This document shows, in pieces, positions 38,221-48,717 of a stretch of DNA of 64,000 nt; position 1 is the stretch's first letter; the number at the start of each line of letters is the position of its first letter. The notes beneath the pieces are model-generated. The model was not told where the DNA came from. It was given only the letters and a program-made list of their open reading frames with translations, and did not search any database. The DNA is from Daphnia pulex (Eukaryota > Arthropoda > Branchiopoda > Diplostraca > Daphniidae), in contig NC_060026.1 of assembly GCF_021134715.1 (NCBI RefSeq), forward strand, positions 5,447,001 to 5,511,000. The letters run 5' to 3'. Both the position numbers and the translations under genes were made by a program.

Positions 38221-39300
38221 ATGTACTCTAGACCTAGATCAAGTATTGGTGGCACCAATGGTGAGAAACGGAAACGTACACTTAGTGTACAGAACAATAG
38301 CCAGAATTCTCTGACCGACATGTCGAGAGAAGACATGATAATATACTAATAAAGGATTTAAAAGAGGAAAGAGAGACGCTCATTCAAGAGAAAGAGTGCA
38401 TTATCAGTCATACTAAAGAGATAGAAAGTGAGCTAACCAGCATCAAGGTTAAAATTGCAAATAGGTTCTTGAATGGGTTATTCGGTGATGGGCAGCCGAC
38501 TAAGGAGAATGAGCCACCTAGTGGAATGGACTCGCAGCTAGGTAAATCCTATGCGGCAGTGGCCTCGAAGTCGGTCACCATCATTGCTAAGCTAGATCCG
38601 GATGTGGACACGAGCAATTTTATCGGTGATGCTATGGATGAGTTCTTTAAAAGTAATTCGGAGTATCTGACGCTGCAGTCTTTCACTAAGAGAGACAATA
38701 TAGCTCGGTTTAAGTTTAATAACGACGCTGATGCCAAAAAGGCTAAACAGTTAATGGAAGCGGATGGAAAAATAGAGGCGTCCTTAAAATCTGTTTCAGA
38801 ACGCAAAATAGAGTACCCGATAGCAGTCTTCGGGACTGGGATAGAGAATCTAGAGGTTCTTAAAAAAGAGATGGAGTTTAGAAATGAAATATTACGTGGT
38901 AAAATTAATAGAATCAAACCGCTCTCGAATTAGAAAGGACACGTCAAAGATTTATGGCACATTCAAAAAGTGTGAAGAAGCAGTAATCCAAGCTAGGAAA
39001 ATATCAGTTAAAAATGCCGCAGGTGAGTTAAAAGAGAATAGAGTAGAAAAAGCTAAACTGGATTTTGAGGTGACGTATTGTTACAAATGTAAAAAACTGG
39101 GCCATGTCACGTTTAAATGCACAAACAAATCGGCAGCAGAAATCTGTGACCGGTTCGCAGAGTCGCACAAAACACAAGACTGCATCCATCCAGACAACAA
39201 GATGAAATGCGTGAATTGCAAAGGTGCACACAAATCGGGTGACTTTCAATGTTCAGCGCACATTAAGGTGGTGGATAGACTGAGACAACTCTTAGCCTAA
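38221..39300 (+). pseudogene. LINE ORF1, Gag-like with zinc knuckles (frameshifted)
   Basis: The frame opens with MYSRPRSSIGGTNGEKRKRT and breaks near 38345. It resumes with a charged coiled-coil segment (LKEERETLIQEKECII) and an RRM-like region (SVTIIAKLDPDVDTSNFIG onward), then shifts frame again near 38930. The last part carries CYKCKKLGHVTFKC and CVNCKGAHKSGDFQC, Cys/His knuckles characteristic of nucleic-acid-binding ORF1 proteins of jockey and I clades. At least two frameshifts inactivate it. Confidence 0.8.
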
Positions 39301-39303
39301 AGT

Positions 39304-40107
39304 ATGAATCACAATAACAAATCACTTTCATGTTTACAGATTAATCTGCAGCACTGTAAAGTAGCATCCTTAAACCTGAGTCAAGTTTGAGTAGAGCTAG
39401 ATATTGACATAGCGTTAATTCAAGAACCTTACGCCATAACCAATAAATTTAATAATGAGTTACTTATACCAAATATTCCTAGTAATTATACGGTTCATCA
39501 TAACTTAAATAAAGAACATGCTTTTGGTGCAATAATTCTGGCTACAAAATTTCTTATGGCTGTAAATATAGCAGTGCAAAACCTAAATAATTGTGTAGGA
39601 GTCCATTTAAACAAATACCCTGGTCTAAACTTTTTCTCTGTATATTGCCGACCGTCTCTGAGTCTAGATTATTTTTTGAATCTTATAAAGACTGGTCCTG
39701 ACTTAGAGCGGTCTGTATAATAGGCATGGATTCTAACGCAAAAAATAAGTTATGGAATAGTAAGTCTACGGATAAAAGAGGTGAGTGTCTGGAATCATTT
39801 ACTGACCAAAACAAGTTAAATATAGCAAACGTTCCTGTTTCCAAATTAGAATACATTCCCCAGATAACAGCGATGGTGGACGTCACTCTCAGAGGTGATA
39901 ATACCAATATTTCAAATTGGCATTTTCCCAACGAGAACAGTCACTCTGATCATCCGATCATTCTGTTTCAAGTGGCTGTGAAACAACCAAAGCGTAGTAC
40001 AGTAAGTAAAATAGTGCCAAGAGTAAAAAACATAGATAAAATGAAATGTCTTGCTAAGTTGGAAATTAAAGTTAAAAAAAATAGAAGATCAATTACCACT
40101 AATTAGT
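39304..40107 (+). pseudogene. LINE ORF2 apurinic/apyrimidinic-like endonuclease domain
   Basis: The region begins MNHNNKSLSCLQINLQHCK, with the LQINLQHCK start typical of jockey/R1 endonucleases. It continues through IQEPY, MDSNAKNKLWNS and SDHPIILF (the catalytic SDH). An in-frame stop follows SLNLSQV (about 39390), and frames change near 39720 and in the poly-A run near 40075. The endonuclease would nick the target to prime reverse transcription. Confidence 0.8.
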
Positions 40108-40114
40108 TCTAGAA
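40107..40114. repeat. Target-site duplication TTCTAGAA, left
   Basis: The octamer TTCTAGAA stands directly before the left terminus and recurs directly after the right terminus at 54243-54250. It is itself palindromic. Confidence 0.8.
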
Positions 40115-40206
40115 CAACATGGCCTCTCCGACTTAAGACAATAAGGCTGTGTCTGAAACTTTTTCATGTAACAGACAAAGCCATGTCTTAAATTTTCCTT
40201 CTTTTT
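40115..40206 (+). repeat. Left terminal inverted repeat of the KDZ element
   Basis: This arm matches the reverse complement of 54158-54242 with a 3-base insertion (ATA, about 40141) and a few substitutions. A second, inverted copy of part of the arm (TTTCAGACACAGCCTTATCT, about 40347-40366) lies 170 bases further in, so the left end can fold back on itself. Confidence 0.85.
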
Positions 40207-40741
40207 ATTGCATTGCCTCCTTATATTTGTTATACATTTATTTTATCCCTTTTCAATTCACAGCATAAAATTTTCCAAACGTTAATATTCCCTTTCATAA
40301 TTTTCTAAAATTTTGCTGTTTCAATGGTATGGGTTACATAAAAAATTTCAGACACAGCCTTATCTTAAGTCGCAGAGCATATGTTGAGGGTTGTATATTT
40401 TGAGAATTTTTTTCTTTTTAACTTAGCATTTCTTTAAAAAACTTAAACCTTAGCGTAAAGCAATTATCAAGTTTACTTCAAATCTAAGAATCTTTCATTT
40501 AAAAAATACTTCAGACAAAGCAACGTCTTAAGATTTTATCTATTTTTACGAAAGCGTTATTGACATGTATTTTGGGGGATTATACAAATTTTTACTAACT
40601 AAGAATTTTTAAAATTAACTAAGCCAATCTTCATAAGGAATCGCAATCGGAAGCATCTAAATTAACTCTAAATAGTACCGAAGTAGAAAAAATTATGTAA
40701 CTAAACAAGGAAAATTTCAGTTTTTTTTTGTAATTTAAGTT

Positions 40742-41606
40742 GGGTGTACGACGTTCAGGCCCGGTCATTCAGGCCCGCGTCTTTCAGGCCCGCGTCTTTC
40801 AGGCCCACTTTTATTGGGCCTGGACGTCGCAAAAATTGGGCCTGAAAGGCGGACTTGAATGTCATTCAGGCCCAATATAATTTTTATGTTTTTCACAGTT
40901 TAATATATTGGAAATACATTTCATACTTAAGAATTTTTAAACCTTTTAAAATAATGATCAATCAGTAATGATCAATCAGTTAAGGCTATACATAAAAACA
41001 CAATACATAAATATATCGAAAGCCAATCAGCGTTTAACAGACGTGCATTTTGAATAATTCAAAAGTGATTTGTTCCCTAGCAAGACAAGTTTTCTGCTAT
41101 CGAAAAACGATTGATACATGGATGAAGATCTTTTTACACTGATAATTTTTAATATAGGGCTTAGCGGCTGAGGTTGAGCGGCGGGGACGGGGACTGCGCG
41201 CACCCCTGGGAGAGGGTTGAGTGAAAGGGGGGTATACCTGAACCATACCATCAACGTCCATGTTTCCTGTATGTCACTATAACAACGGTGGTCTAATGGT
41301 CAGAAGCCCGGGCTGTAATGACAATGGACCGAGTTTCGAATCTCGGGCAAGTCGAAATAGAAATTTCGAAATAATTGAAATTATTAAATTTTATAATGAC
41401 AACTGTATACGTATAGTGGTAGTGCCCAGGTGTGGGAGCAACTGTGCTCACCAGGGGGAGTCGTCGGATACCCCATTTTTTTTTAATTTTATAAAAAAGA
41501 AATCTTGGGCCTGAATGACGTCAAAATTGGGCCTGATAGGCACGTAAAAAAAAGGTGGGCCTGAACGTCGCGGGCCTGAATGACTGGGCCTGAATGTCGT
41601 ACACCC
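40742..41606. mobile_element. 865-bp inverted-repeat element with TTCAGGCCC repeats, nested in the KDZ element
   Basis: The termini are GGGTGTACGACGTTCAGGCC (left) and, inverted, GGGTGTACGACATTCAGGCC (right). Several TTCAGGCCC copies sit near each end: four direct copies at 40753-40804 and inverted GGGCCTGA copies near the right end. The middle holds a tRNA-like sequence. There is no transposase frame. Its layout (GGGT termini, subterminal copies of a short GC-rich motif) parallels the element at 11778-14143, though the motifs differ. No target duplication is evident. Confidence 0.75.
41283..41358 (+). repeat. tRNA-derived (SINE-like) sequence with pol III A and B boxes
   Basis: GGTGGTCTAATGGTCAGAAG resembles the 5' D-arm (A box) of tRNAs such as Glu or Asp. 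GAGTTTCGAATCTC, about 45 bases on, resembles the T-arm B box GGTTCGANTCC. The cloverleaf is not complete and the acceptor stem does not pair well, so this looks like a SINE head or tRNA relic rather than a working tRNA gene. Confidence 0.55.
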
Positions 41607-43370
41607 GTTTTTGACTTGGTTGTTTTAGTGATGACCGTTTATCAATGAGGAATCGCATGTAGTTTATCATTTCATTCTTACTCAATGTAATTTCCTCCCT
41701 TGCTCTTTTCAATAGCATCCAACAATCAACAATATTATATTTGTCGGCAAGGGAAACTGCAAAAACGACGAAATAAAGTTTTTACTTAAAAAAGTATAAA
41801 TTTTTTTTTATTTTTACGTGTAGGAAAGTGCGTGTCATCCCGATACAGAACTGTTTCCCAAGAAACGACACCTTTATCGAAATCCTCGTAAGAAATTGGA
41901 AGCGTTTTATCCTTAGAATTAATTAATTCGATCGTTTCCAAAGCCTTCCGTTTAGTTTCAGTGAAAACCCGCCTTAATTTAGTCAAAGTCTTCGAATTTT
42001 CTGTTTTAGTACAACTTCGATACTCTAAGTAAGTAATGCAGTCTCAATTTAGTTTTTGTAATATACCTGCTTCTTTAGAGATAGAAATGGAAGTAGTCTT
42101 TAAAAGCCCTCCAGCATTCTTCTCAGTTTATCAGCTGTAGTCTTTTTTGGTTTTTCTTTGGTCAAGAATTGCCTTAGCTTTTCTCTCCAGCTCCTTGTGA
42201 ATCAGTGGAAGATCATTATTTACGAGGTTATGGGTTTCCAACAATTTCTCGAGTTTTGAAGTGCCTTGTTTGATTTCCTTTCTTGCCTAATAAGAAAATT
42301 TTCGTTATTTTCAAATAATTATTCAACCTGTATTGGAAAGTTGTTTACTTTTTCTAGCTTTCTGCGTAGAAGGAAATGCATATTTTAAATTTTACCCCAG
42401 TTCCAATAAAGAATAGCTAATGTTAAAAAATCGTTTCTGTCTACATGAAGTAAGAGTAAAATCGCTGAATTAATAGTTAACAATGCAACAATGTTTGCTA
42501 ATAAATAAAATAAGAAGCTCTATTACTATGTTTGGCCATATGCTTTAGCACATAAGTATATAGATACAATTTTGAGAAAACTTGTTCGTGCTCTTCTCCT
42601 CCAGTTAAGTCTATTCCAGTTGTCCAGCGGGGATTCCATAAAATCTGTTTTGTACATATATATTTCAAGCTTGAGAGAAGACTTTGCTTCATAATTTATT
42701 GATATAATACCTTGCATGGCAATTGATGTGCATTCTTATGCATGATAGGCAAGATTCCTGTCATTTCACTTGTTAGATTACTGTATTCAGGAAAATGACC
42801 AGCTACTTATGTTTTCATCCATTTCCAGTATTGGCATACCACATCGTAGCAGAAGAATTTGGCGTTACTTTTCATGGCTTCCTTGTGCATAAATGCAGTA
42901 TGGGTCCACGATTCACCTTTAAACATGTTAATTGCGTATGGTACAACGCAGTGCTTGCAAGAGCTAACGACGAGCCCAGTCATATTTCTTTTGTTCATTG
43001 GAGTCTTCTCTTGCGGCCTTAAAAGCCGATCCCCCACACATCTGTTTCTTTTTTGTCTACAAAAAAAGATAAGGGAATTAAAAATAAAATGAAATCATGA
43101 TTTATCATATCGTAGTCCAGCACGTCAAATCTAGTAGTTTCAAATGAAATGTAATTGCGTACAGTAGAAACTTTGTTGTAAATCCTTTGACGGAAATTTT
43201 CAACTTCTGCATTGGATTTGATAACTAAGTTTCCAAACCTCTCCTGTGGTTGTTCCATTCTATTGAAATAATAAAACTTAAGACCAGTCTTTGTCGTGTT
43301 TTCTTGTATACGCATCTTACGTTCTTTCTTTTTCTGGATTTCGCACTTTTCCAGCCGAGCTTAAGCGCCT

Positions 43371-43602
43371 CAATTTTACGATAGCGTCAGAAGATCTGAC
43401 TAAAGGTTCTTTCCCACAGCTGGGGCAATCAATTTTGTTCCTTTCAAGCACTTGGTCGTCAATATTATGTCTACAGGTTTCCCATTCAATTTTACGATAG
43501 CGTCAGAAGATCTGACTAAAGGTTCTTTCCCACAGCTGGGGCAATCAATTTTGTTCCTTTCAAGCACTTGGTCGTCAATATTATGTCTACAGGTTTCCCA
43601 TT
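43371..43602 (+). repeat. 116-bp perfect tandem duplication inside the KDZ transposase
   Basis: The 116 bases from 43371 (CAATTTTACGATAGCGTCAG...) recur from 43487 without visible difference. Because 116 is not a multiple of three, the duplication shifts the frame within the CPSCGK exon. Identity of the copies points to a recent event or an assembly artefact. Confidence 0.85.
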
Positions 43603-44780
43603 CTCTTTCTGCAGTAGTAAATAATGTTACATTTATTGGTCCATTCTGTAAGAACCAAATTTTTAGAATCACGTGCATACAAAACAGGACCTTTTATGTA
43701 ACATACCCGGCCATATTCTGTTGATACTTCTTCAAGAGAATGTGCATACATTTTTTTTGAAGACCCAGGAGACTTATGAGTAATGTGGTGTCCTAGAAGA
43801 AGTGCCTCTTCTGCAAAAAGATAGGTGACATTTGGCGATAAACTTCCAGGGAAAAATCCAGAAAATACATAGTCATCGATTGTGGCTCTTGTACGAGAGT
43901 TGCAACTATCACAAACGAAAGCTTCAGCTTTAACGAGAAATCGACCTTTGAAGTGTTTTAGAGGATTCAAATATTTTATTGTACAAGATGTATCAATATA
44001 AGTATTACCACTCTCATTGACCACCACGATTGATTCTTGAAGATTTGGAATGAGTAACATCGATCCTTCGCATTCGACATTGTAACACATATGAAGCATG
44101 GAACACATACGCCCAGGTAGCACAGCCCATCCCCTGGATGTCCATTGGATATCTGAACATCTGATTTCCGTCCAGGTCCCAATGGACGTAATCTAGACGT
44201 TGCTCGGAGATATCCCTTGGATAGACCATTCTTGGATGTCCAGTGGACGTAAATCTTAGATGATAAAAGGATAGTAATCTATATAATAGAATTACGTCCT
44301 GTAGATATCGCCTGGATGTAAAGTTTGACCACCTAATGTTTTCGCCCCGTGCTCTAAAAAATTTTTCATAACAAAAAGCTAAAAATAATGTATGTCATTT
44401 ATCTCAATCAATTACAATGAATTGAATATAAGAGGGGAAAAATAAAATAGGTTAGAATGTTTCTCCAAGTAAACTGTATTTCTTAATATCTCATAGTTGC
44501 AACATGATTACATCAAAAGAAAAGTTTAATACATGTTCACTTCGTTTCTTATGGATATAACAGCAAATTTGTCGACGTCAGAACTATTAATTGGAATTTT
44601 CGCAGCTTGAAATTTTATAAAAGACAGTGGAAAAGCCAAAAGACAAGTAGACAAATCGTTTTCAGTCACAAAAACCTCTCCTACAATTCGGGAAGGCGCC
44701 GGATAAATAAACAGGTAATTGTATGTGGAATATTTACTGCCGATGACAAAAACTTGGCCGTCGCGGTCTTGAACAAAGTT

Positions 44781-46052
44781 TTAACCGATAAAGACAGACA
44801 TATCGTTCAAAATTACACAGTTATCAGGCACTTTTGTTCTCAATGTGAAGTAACCGAATTTTACTCTACGATATTGCTTTCCAAATAAAGCTGGCACTAA
44901 CGGTCCCTTACGATGCTTACCAAAGAGAAGAATGGTTTGTTCGGGATTTTTCTTCTTCTCTCGATGTTTAACAGTTTGAATCTCACTTAAACGTTTTACT
45001 ACTGTAGGGAGTGGCTTTGAACTCTTTTTACATAACGTTTTTAATATCTGTAAAAAGTTTTCAAAGGGATAACATGTAATTGTGTCAATGGAACCATAAG
45101 TTGTGGCTTCTTGAGCTAAATGAGTTAAACATTGAACATTAAAAGAGACGAATTTCTTGCCATACAACGTTTTTGATTGATGAACAAATAGTTTGAGAAT
45201 CTTGTCAGCGTAAGAAATCATTTCTGGCAGTCCACTCAAGTCAGGGTCTGACAAGATTCTGGTACCATAGTGAAATAATAAAAAATGTTGGTACAATTAA
45301 TTAATTAATCACTTTTCCATTCAAAATAACCCCGTTTGTCTCTAGAAATTTAACTTCCCTTACAAAATCTTCCAGGAAAAAATTTACATCGAGGGGCTTA
45401 CTTGTCCCCTCGAAGATGCCAATCACAATAAAAGGCTTCGCCCCATCAATGTTTCTTAACAATCCCAAAATAGGCCAGAACTGACTACGCGAACTTTTAT
45501 AGAGTGGGATGCCGTCAACATTAACACACAACTCTATACAAAGTGGAATTTGTTGAGGGGAAAGAGAGTTTAGAAATTCGAACAGATATTTTATCAAACC
45601 AAAATGGAAGTAATGTCCCGGAGGCATTTCTTTTAATGTTACTTTACCCTGAGTTTTTAATAGCGTTCGATAATCACGTGGAAGGAAAGATAAATCAAAA
45701 TGGGGACGAATGCATTTCAACAACTTCCCCACATGAACCCTTGGAATATTCGATTCCACAACCCAATGGCCCAGAGTTCGGAGAAGTCGTCCTGTTTTTT
45801 CTTCACTTCATCTTCCAGACCATTTTCACTTTCACTGCTTGACCAATCAATGTTTTTAAACAAATTTTCGTTGGAACCATAGCAAGAGTTCTGTGAATCA
45901 CTATCATACAACGATAAGTACGAATCAACGTCACTTTCTTCATCTACTGGCTCAGAACTGTCACCGTCGTCCATTGTCAACACAGCTTCAATACCGGGAA
46001 CATTGTAAACTTCACAGTCACTTAAATGATTCATACTGGAAGAGCAATTCAC
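44781..46052 (-). pseudogene. 'Transposase domain-containing' protein of the nested element (broken)
   Basis: The minus-strand frames, in order, are: an acidic N-terminus (46052-45740, DDGDSSEPVDEESDVDSYL); a conserved part (45759-45301, SNIPRVHVGKLLKCIRP ... LPRDYRTLL ... MPPGHYFHFGL ... VNVDGIPLYKSS.SQFWPIL); and a C-terminal part (45296-44781, KKFVSFNVQCLTHLAQEA ... CYPFENFLQILK). These match a large family annotated in arthropods and cnidarians as transposase domain-containing proteins, whose superfamily I cannot name. A one-base frameshift lies near 45755. A central part, which in the family contains cysteines and other conserved residues, is missing at about 45300. The copy is inactive. 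Confidence 0.75.
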
Positions 46053-47131
46053 TTCCGGTTGAATGGAAGATGATGCAGCTGCTATGTTCGGTTCAGCAAC
46101 AACTTCATCAACAAGATAAATCCTTTCAAGCGTAGCCCTAATGCGCTTTTGCTACTGTCTCAGACTGACAACAGCCTTGCAGCGAGAATTTACTCTAGGC
46201 ATGCTTGTAAAGATGATATTCAAATTGGTCTCAATGTAGCAGTACAGTTGATACACAGTCCCACTGCACTGTCACTTCAATGTCGTGAAAATGTGGAACT
46301 ATGTACGATGCCTGTGTACCACCACCTATTTGAAATTAATAATAACAGGTGAAAATCCATTTACTCGCAATCAGTTTTATCTCATTCACCTTCAGCTGTA
46401 ACTCTTGTGTTAAAAAGTGGCTCGAATTAGCAGAAAGCAGCAGCAACATGGGACGTAACAAAGCCTGGCCACAGTTTGTCTCTGACGATACCTTTAACAG
46501 GTAAACAGAAAGTTACACACACATAAAATAGCAATATATGAAAAAAAGTCTCACCTATTTCGTCTGTGGTAAAAATTTACACTGTTGACATTTGTATAGT
46601 CCCCAAACGCAGCTGAATCGCAAATTGTCGACCACTAATAATACAGGGAGTGAGTATCTACTACCACCTATTTAAAATTGAAAGTAACAGGTGAAAAAAT
46701 TAATGAACTCGCAATCAGTTTTATACCAATCACCTTTTCGGCTGCTGCTTGTGTGATAAAGTGGCTCAAATCAACAAGTCTCATCAACAGACATAACCAA
46801 TCCACACATGTTGCCAATGAGTGCTGGTGTATCTAGAAATCTGAGAGTTAACGGTATACAATTTTTACGCAATCAGCAATGATTGTTGTATCATTGGTAA
46901 TATATAATAGTTTTTTTGTGTATCCAGCCCATTTGACTACCAGAGGTTCAGGAATGTCTTTTTCGGCTTATTTGGAACTGCCAAATGACAGTATTAGGGG
47001 TTCAAATGTGAAGAAATTCTACGACGTATTGAAATAGTTGCATTCAAAAATGAAAATTTACCCTCCCAGTGTAGCCTACAAGTGTTAAAAATATATAACT
47101 GCATTTTTACTTTTTTGCAACATGTAACCAG

Positions 47132-47748
47132 AATCAATTGCAGCACCAAAAAGATCTTGAGCAATTGAAAAATCAGGCCCGACCAAATGGTACTATTAAC
47201 CACCCTACTGTCACTGAAATACAAGGACTACCGTTGCAGACAATGGCAGAACTGGAACGTTATGAAATTTCCTTGAGGGACGAAGAAGTTAGACGCCAAT
47301 TAGTAATTTGAGAATTATTTTACATAACTGTCTGATGTTCACAAATTCTTTTATTTCTCCTCTTCCCCCAGGTTGACATGATATCCTCAATTGGTGGTAA
47401 CGGGTTTAAAGATGCGATTGAACGCGCACTGGATGCTGTGGCATCTGACAAAGTTCTGCGTGATGTCAACTGGCTTGGCAGAAAAAGGAAGGAAAAACAA
47501 AAGAAAGGATGCCATGACATGCTGTTCATCAAATCTATTCTTGGTATAATAAATTTTCCTATTTGTAATATTTGTTTTAGTTTACACGTTCAGCAACATT
47601 TATTTTTGTGGTTTGTTGTGTAGAAGGGGTCAGAAAGCAACCTGAATTTGAGGATGTGGTTCGTCACAACAACACGGTGTTTCAGACCCATGTCAAGAAT
47701 TGGTTGCGGCACGCTCCTGCAAGAGCTTCGAATTTGACAGAAGAATAA
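47132..47748 (+). CDS. DUF4806-containing protein of the nested element (3' exons)
   Basis: Three exons are supported: 47132-47302 (KDLEQLKNQARPNGT ... LERYEISLRDEEVRRQL), 47372-47543 (VDMISSIGGNGFKDAIERAL ... RDVNWLGRKRKEKQK) and 47624-47748 (EGVRKQPEFEDVV ... LRHAPARASNLTEE, stop 47746-47748). The IGG..F..AI.R.L ... NW.GR..K pattern is that of DUF4806, a domain often found beside transposase-like genes in arthropods. Exons further 5' (46.4-46.9 kb) are likely but I could not fix them. It diverges from the transposase-domain gene and may be an accessory DNA-binding protein (inference). No lesion is visible in these exons. Confidence 0.7.
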
Positions 47749-48543
47749 TCTCAAACGTCTTTCTTATTTATTTTTTCCACTGATTTCTTGAAGTTCTTTC
47801 TTTTTTTATGATATTTTCCACTAAATTAAAAGAAATGTTTGCTCCCTTTCCTACATTGTTTATTCCCCAATTCTGTTCACTTATACTTAAAGCAAAGATG
47901 CTTGAATTTGTAATTTATTTTTAAGTTTCATAATTTTGTTCCATTCAATTGTTAGAGTAAATACAATTTTATTTTCGAAATATTCTTGTAGTTTATGAAA
48001 TATCCGCTGGGAGCGTACGATGAATGTAATATCCTGCAGGCATAAAATTCGTTAAAAAATTAGATGTCTTCAGACGTCTAAGTAACGTCCAGGCTACATC
48101 CAGCTGGATATCCAAACAGATGTCTCACGTATATCTCATTTTGATGTCATACGTAGCGACATTTGGATTATCGCTGGATGTCCAAGGGACATAACACTGG
48201 ACGTCGAGTTCGTCTGTCAATCCATCTCCTAGATATCCAAGGGATATATCTGTGCTACTTGGGACATCTTTAAAATATAAAAAACTTGAAACAAAGCTGT
48301 CTGAACAATTCGATTCTTACTTCCATACCTTTTATTATAATGTTGCCCTTGGGATCGATGAAATGTTCTGGTAGCAAAATTTGCAATGTGTCGGAAGAAC
48401 ACAAGAATCGTCGGTGAAATGGCATAGTTAAATGAGAGCCTGTATCGCACTTGTGACAGAGATGTTTCTTGCAAGTCATGCATCTTACAGCAGCAGCATT
48501 CAGGTGAAGATGACACTGATCACAATTGGAATGATATGATATG

Positions 48544-48602
48544 ACTCCCATTGTCCCCATCACTTCCACGAATTTTGTGGTCATAATGGGGACAATGGGA
48601 GT
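48544..48602. repeat. 59-bp hairpin with perfect 17-base arms
   Basis: ACTCCCATTGTCCCCAT at 48544-48560 is perfectly inverted at 48586-48602 around a 25-base loop. It abuts the 115-bp repeat copy 2. It lies at the 5' edge of the KDZ transposase reading frame. Confidence 0.8.
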
Positions 48603-48603
48603 A

Positions 48604-48717
48604 GTCAAGCATAAAACAATTTTTAGTTCGGCTATAGGCCACAGTGGTGCGCATTGGCGTAAGCTGCGCACGACTTTTGGCTATGTCGCGTACTTTTGAA
48701 TTGCAATAAGATCTATA
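48604..48717 (-). repeat. 115-bp repeat, copy 2 (inverted)
   Basis: Reverse complement of 37628-37742 with about five substitutions. Copy 1 is outside the KDZ element and copy 2 inside, so it is a dispersed repeat family rather than part of either element. Confidence 0.85.

Larger units (their letters stand above)
38221..40114 (+). mobile_element. LINE (non-LTR) retrotransposon, 5' part, jockey/I-like
   Basis: ORF1 (38221-39300) and the start of ORF2 (39304 on) follow each other on the plus strand. The 3' part resumes at 54243 after the 14.1-kb KDZ transposon. Reading across the junction and using one copy of TTCTAGAA, the ORF2 frame stays open (…DQLPLIS at the left, KLDSIIEELKNDIS at the right), which shows that the DNA transposon landed inside an older LINE. 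The LINE has frameshifts and an in-frame stop, so it is dead. Confidence 0.85.
44112..48263. mobile_element. 4.15-kb two-gene DNA element (transposase-domain protein plus DUF4806 protein)
   Basis: The ends are CCCAGGTAGCACAG (left) and, inverted, CCCAAGTAGCACAG (right). Each end is followed by about 150-200 bases full of near-palindromic GGATATCC, GGATGTCC and GGACGT motifs. Inside, a transposase-like gene (minus) and a DUF4806 gene (plus) diverge from a common centre near 46.1 kb. It interrupts the KDZ transposase just after an exon acceptor. The target duplication is not clear: ACAT occurs near both ends (44105-44108 and 48264-48267) but at unequal distance. Confidence 0.78.
41620..48620 (-). 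pseudogene. KDZ transposase with cysteine-cluster domains (interrupted)
   Basis: Read right to left. The first recognisable exon (to 48339) has a Cys/His cluster, CDQCHLHLNAAAVRCMTCK ... CDTGSH, followed by FHRRFLCSSD. Next, after the nested element, 44111-43707 continues (YNVECEGSML ... YGR). Then 43645-43321 gives CRHNIDDQVLERN with CPSCGK; 43056-42711 gives NMTGLVVSSCKHCVV, NMFKGESW, CYDVVCQYWKWM and GILPIMHKNAHQLPC. The exon near 42650-42500 gives GIDLTGGEEHEQVFSKLYLY. The ...SCKH..., YD..CQ.WKW, MH.NAH...C and GGEE(H)E series is the KDZ core. Lesions are an in-frame TAA (42807-42809), a 116-bp tandem duplication and a 4.15-kb insertion. Minor exons at 42300-42130, 41986-41786 and 41718-41640 appear to extend the C-terminus. 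Confidence 0.8.

Noticed and set aside
41283-41358. Functional tRNA gene
   Set aside because: The acceptor stem does not pair and the B box is imperfect; it reads better as a SINE head.
44101-48270. ACAT as a clean 4-bp target duplication of the two-gene element
   Set aside because: On the right ACAT touches the terminus, but on the left three extra bases (ACG) intervene, so the duplication is unresolved.
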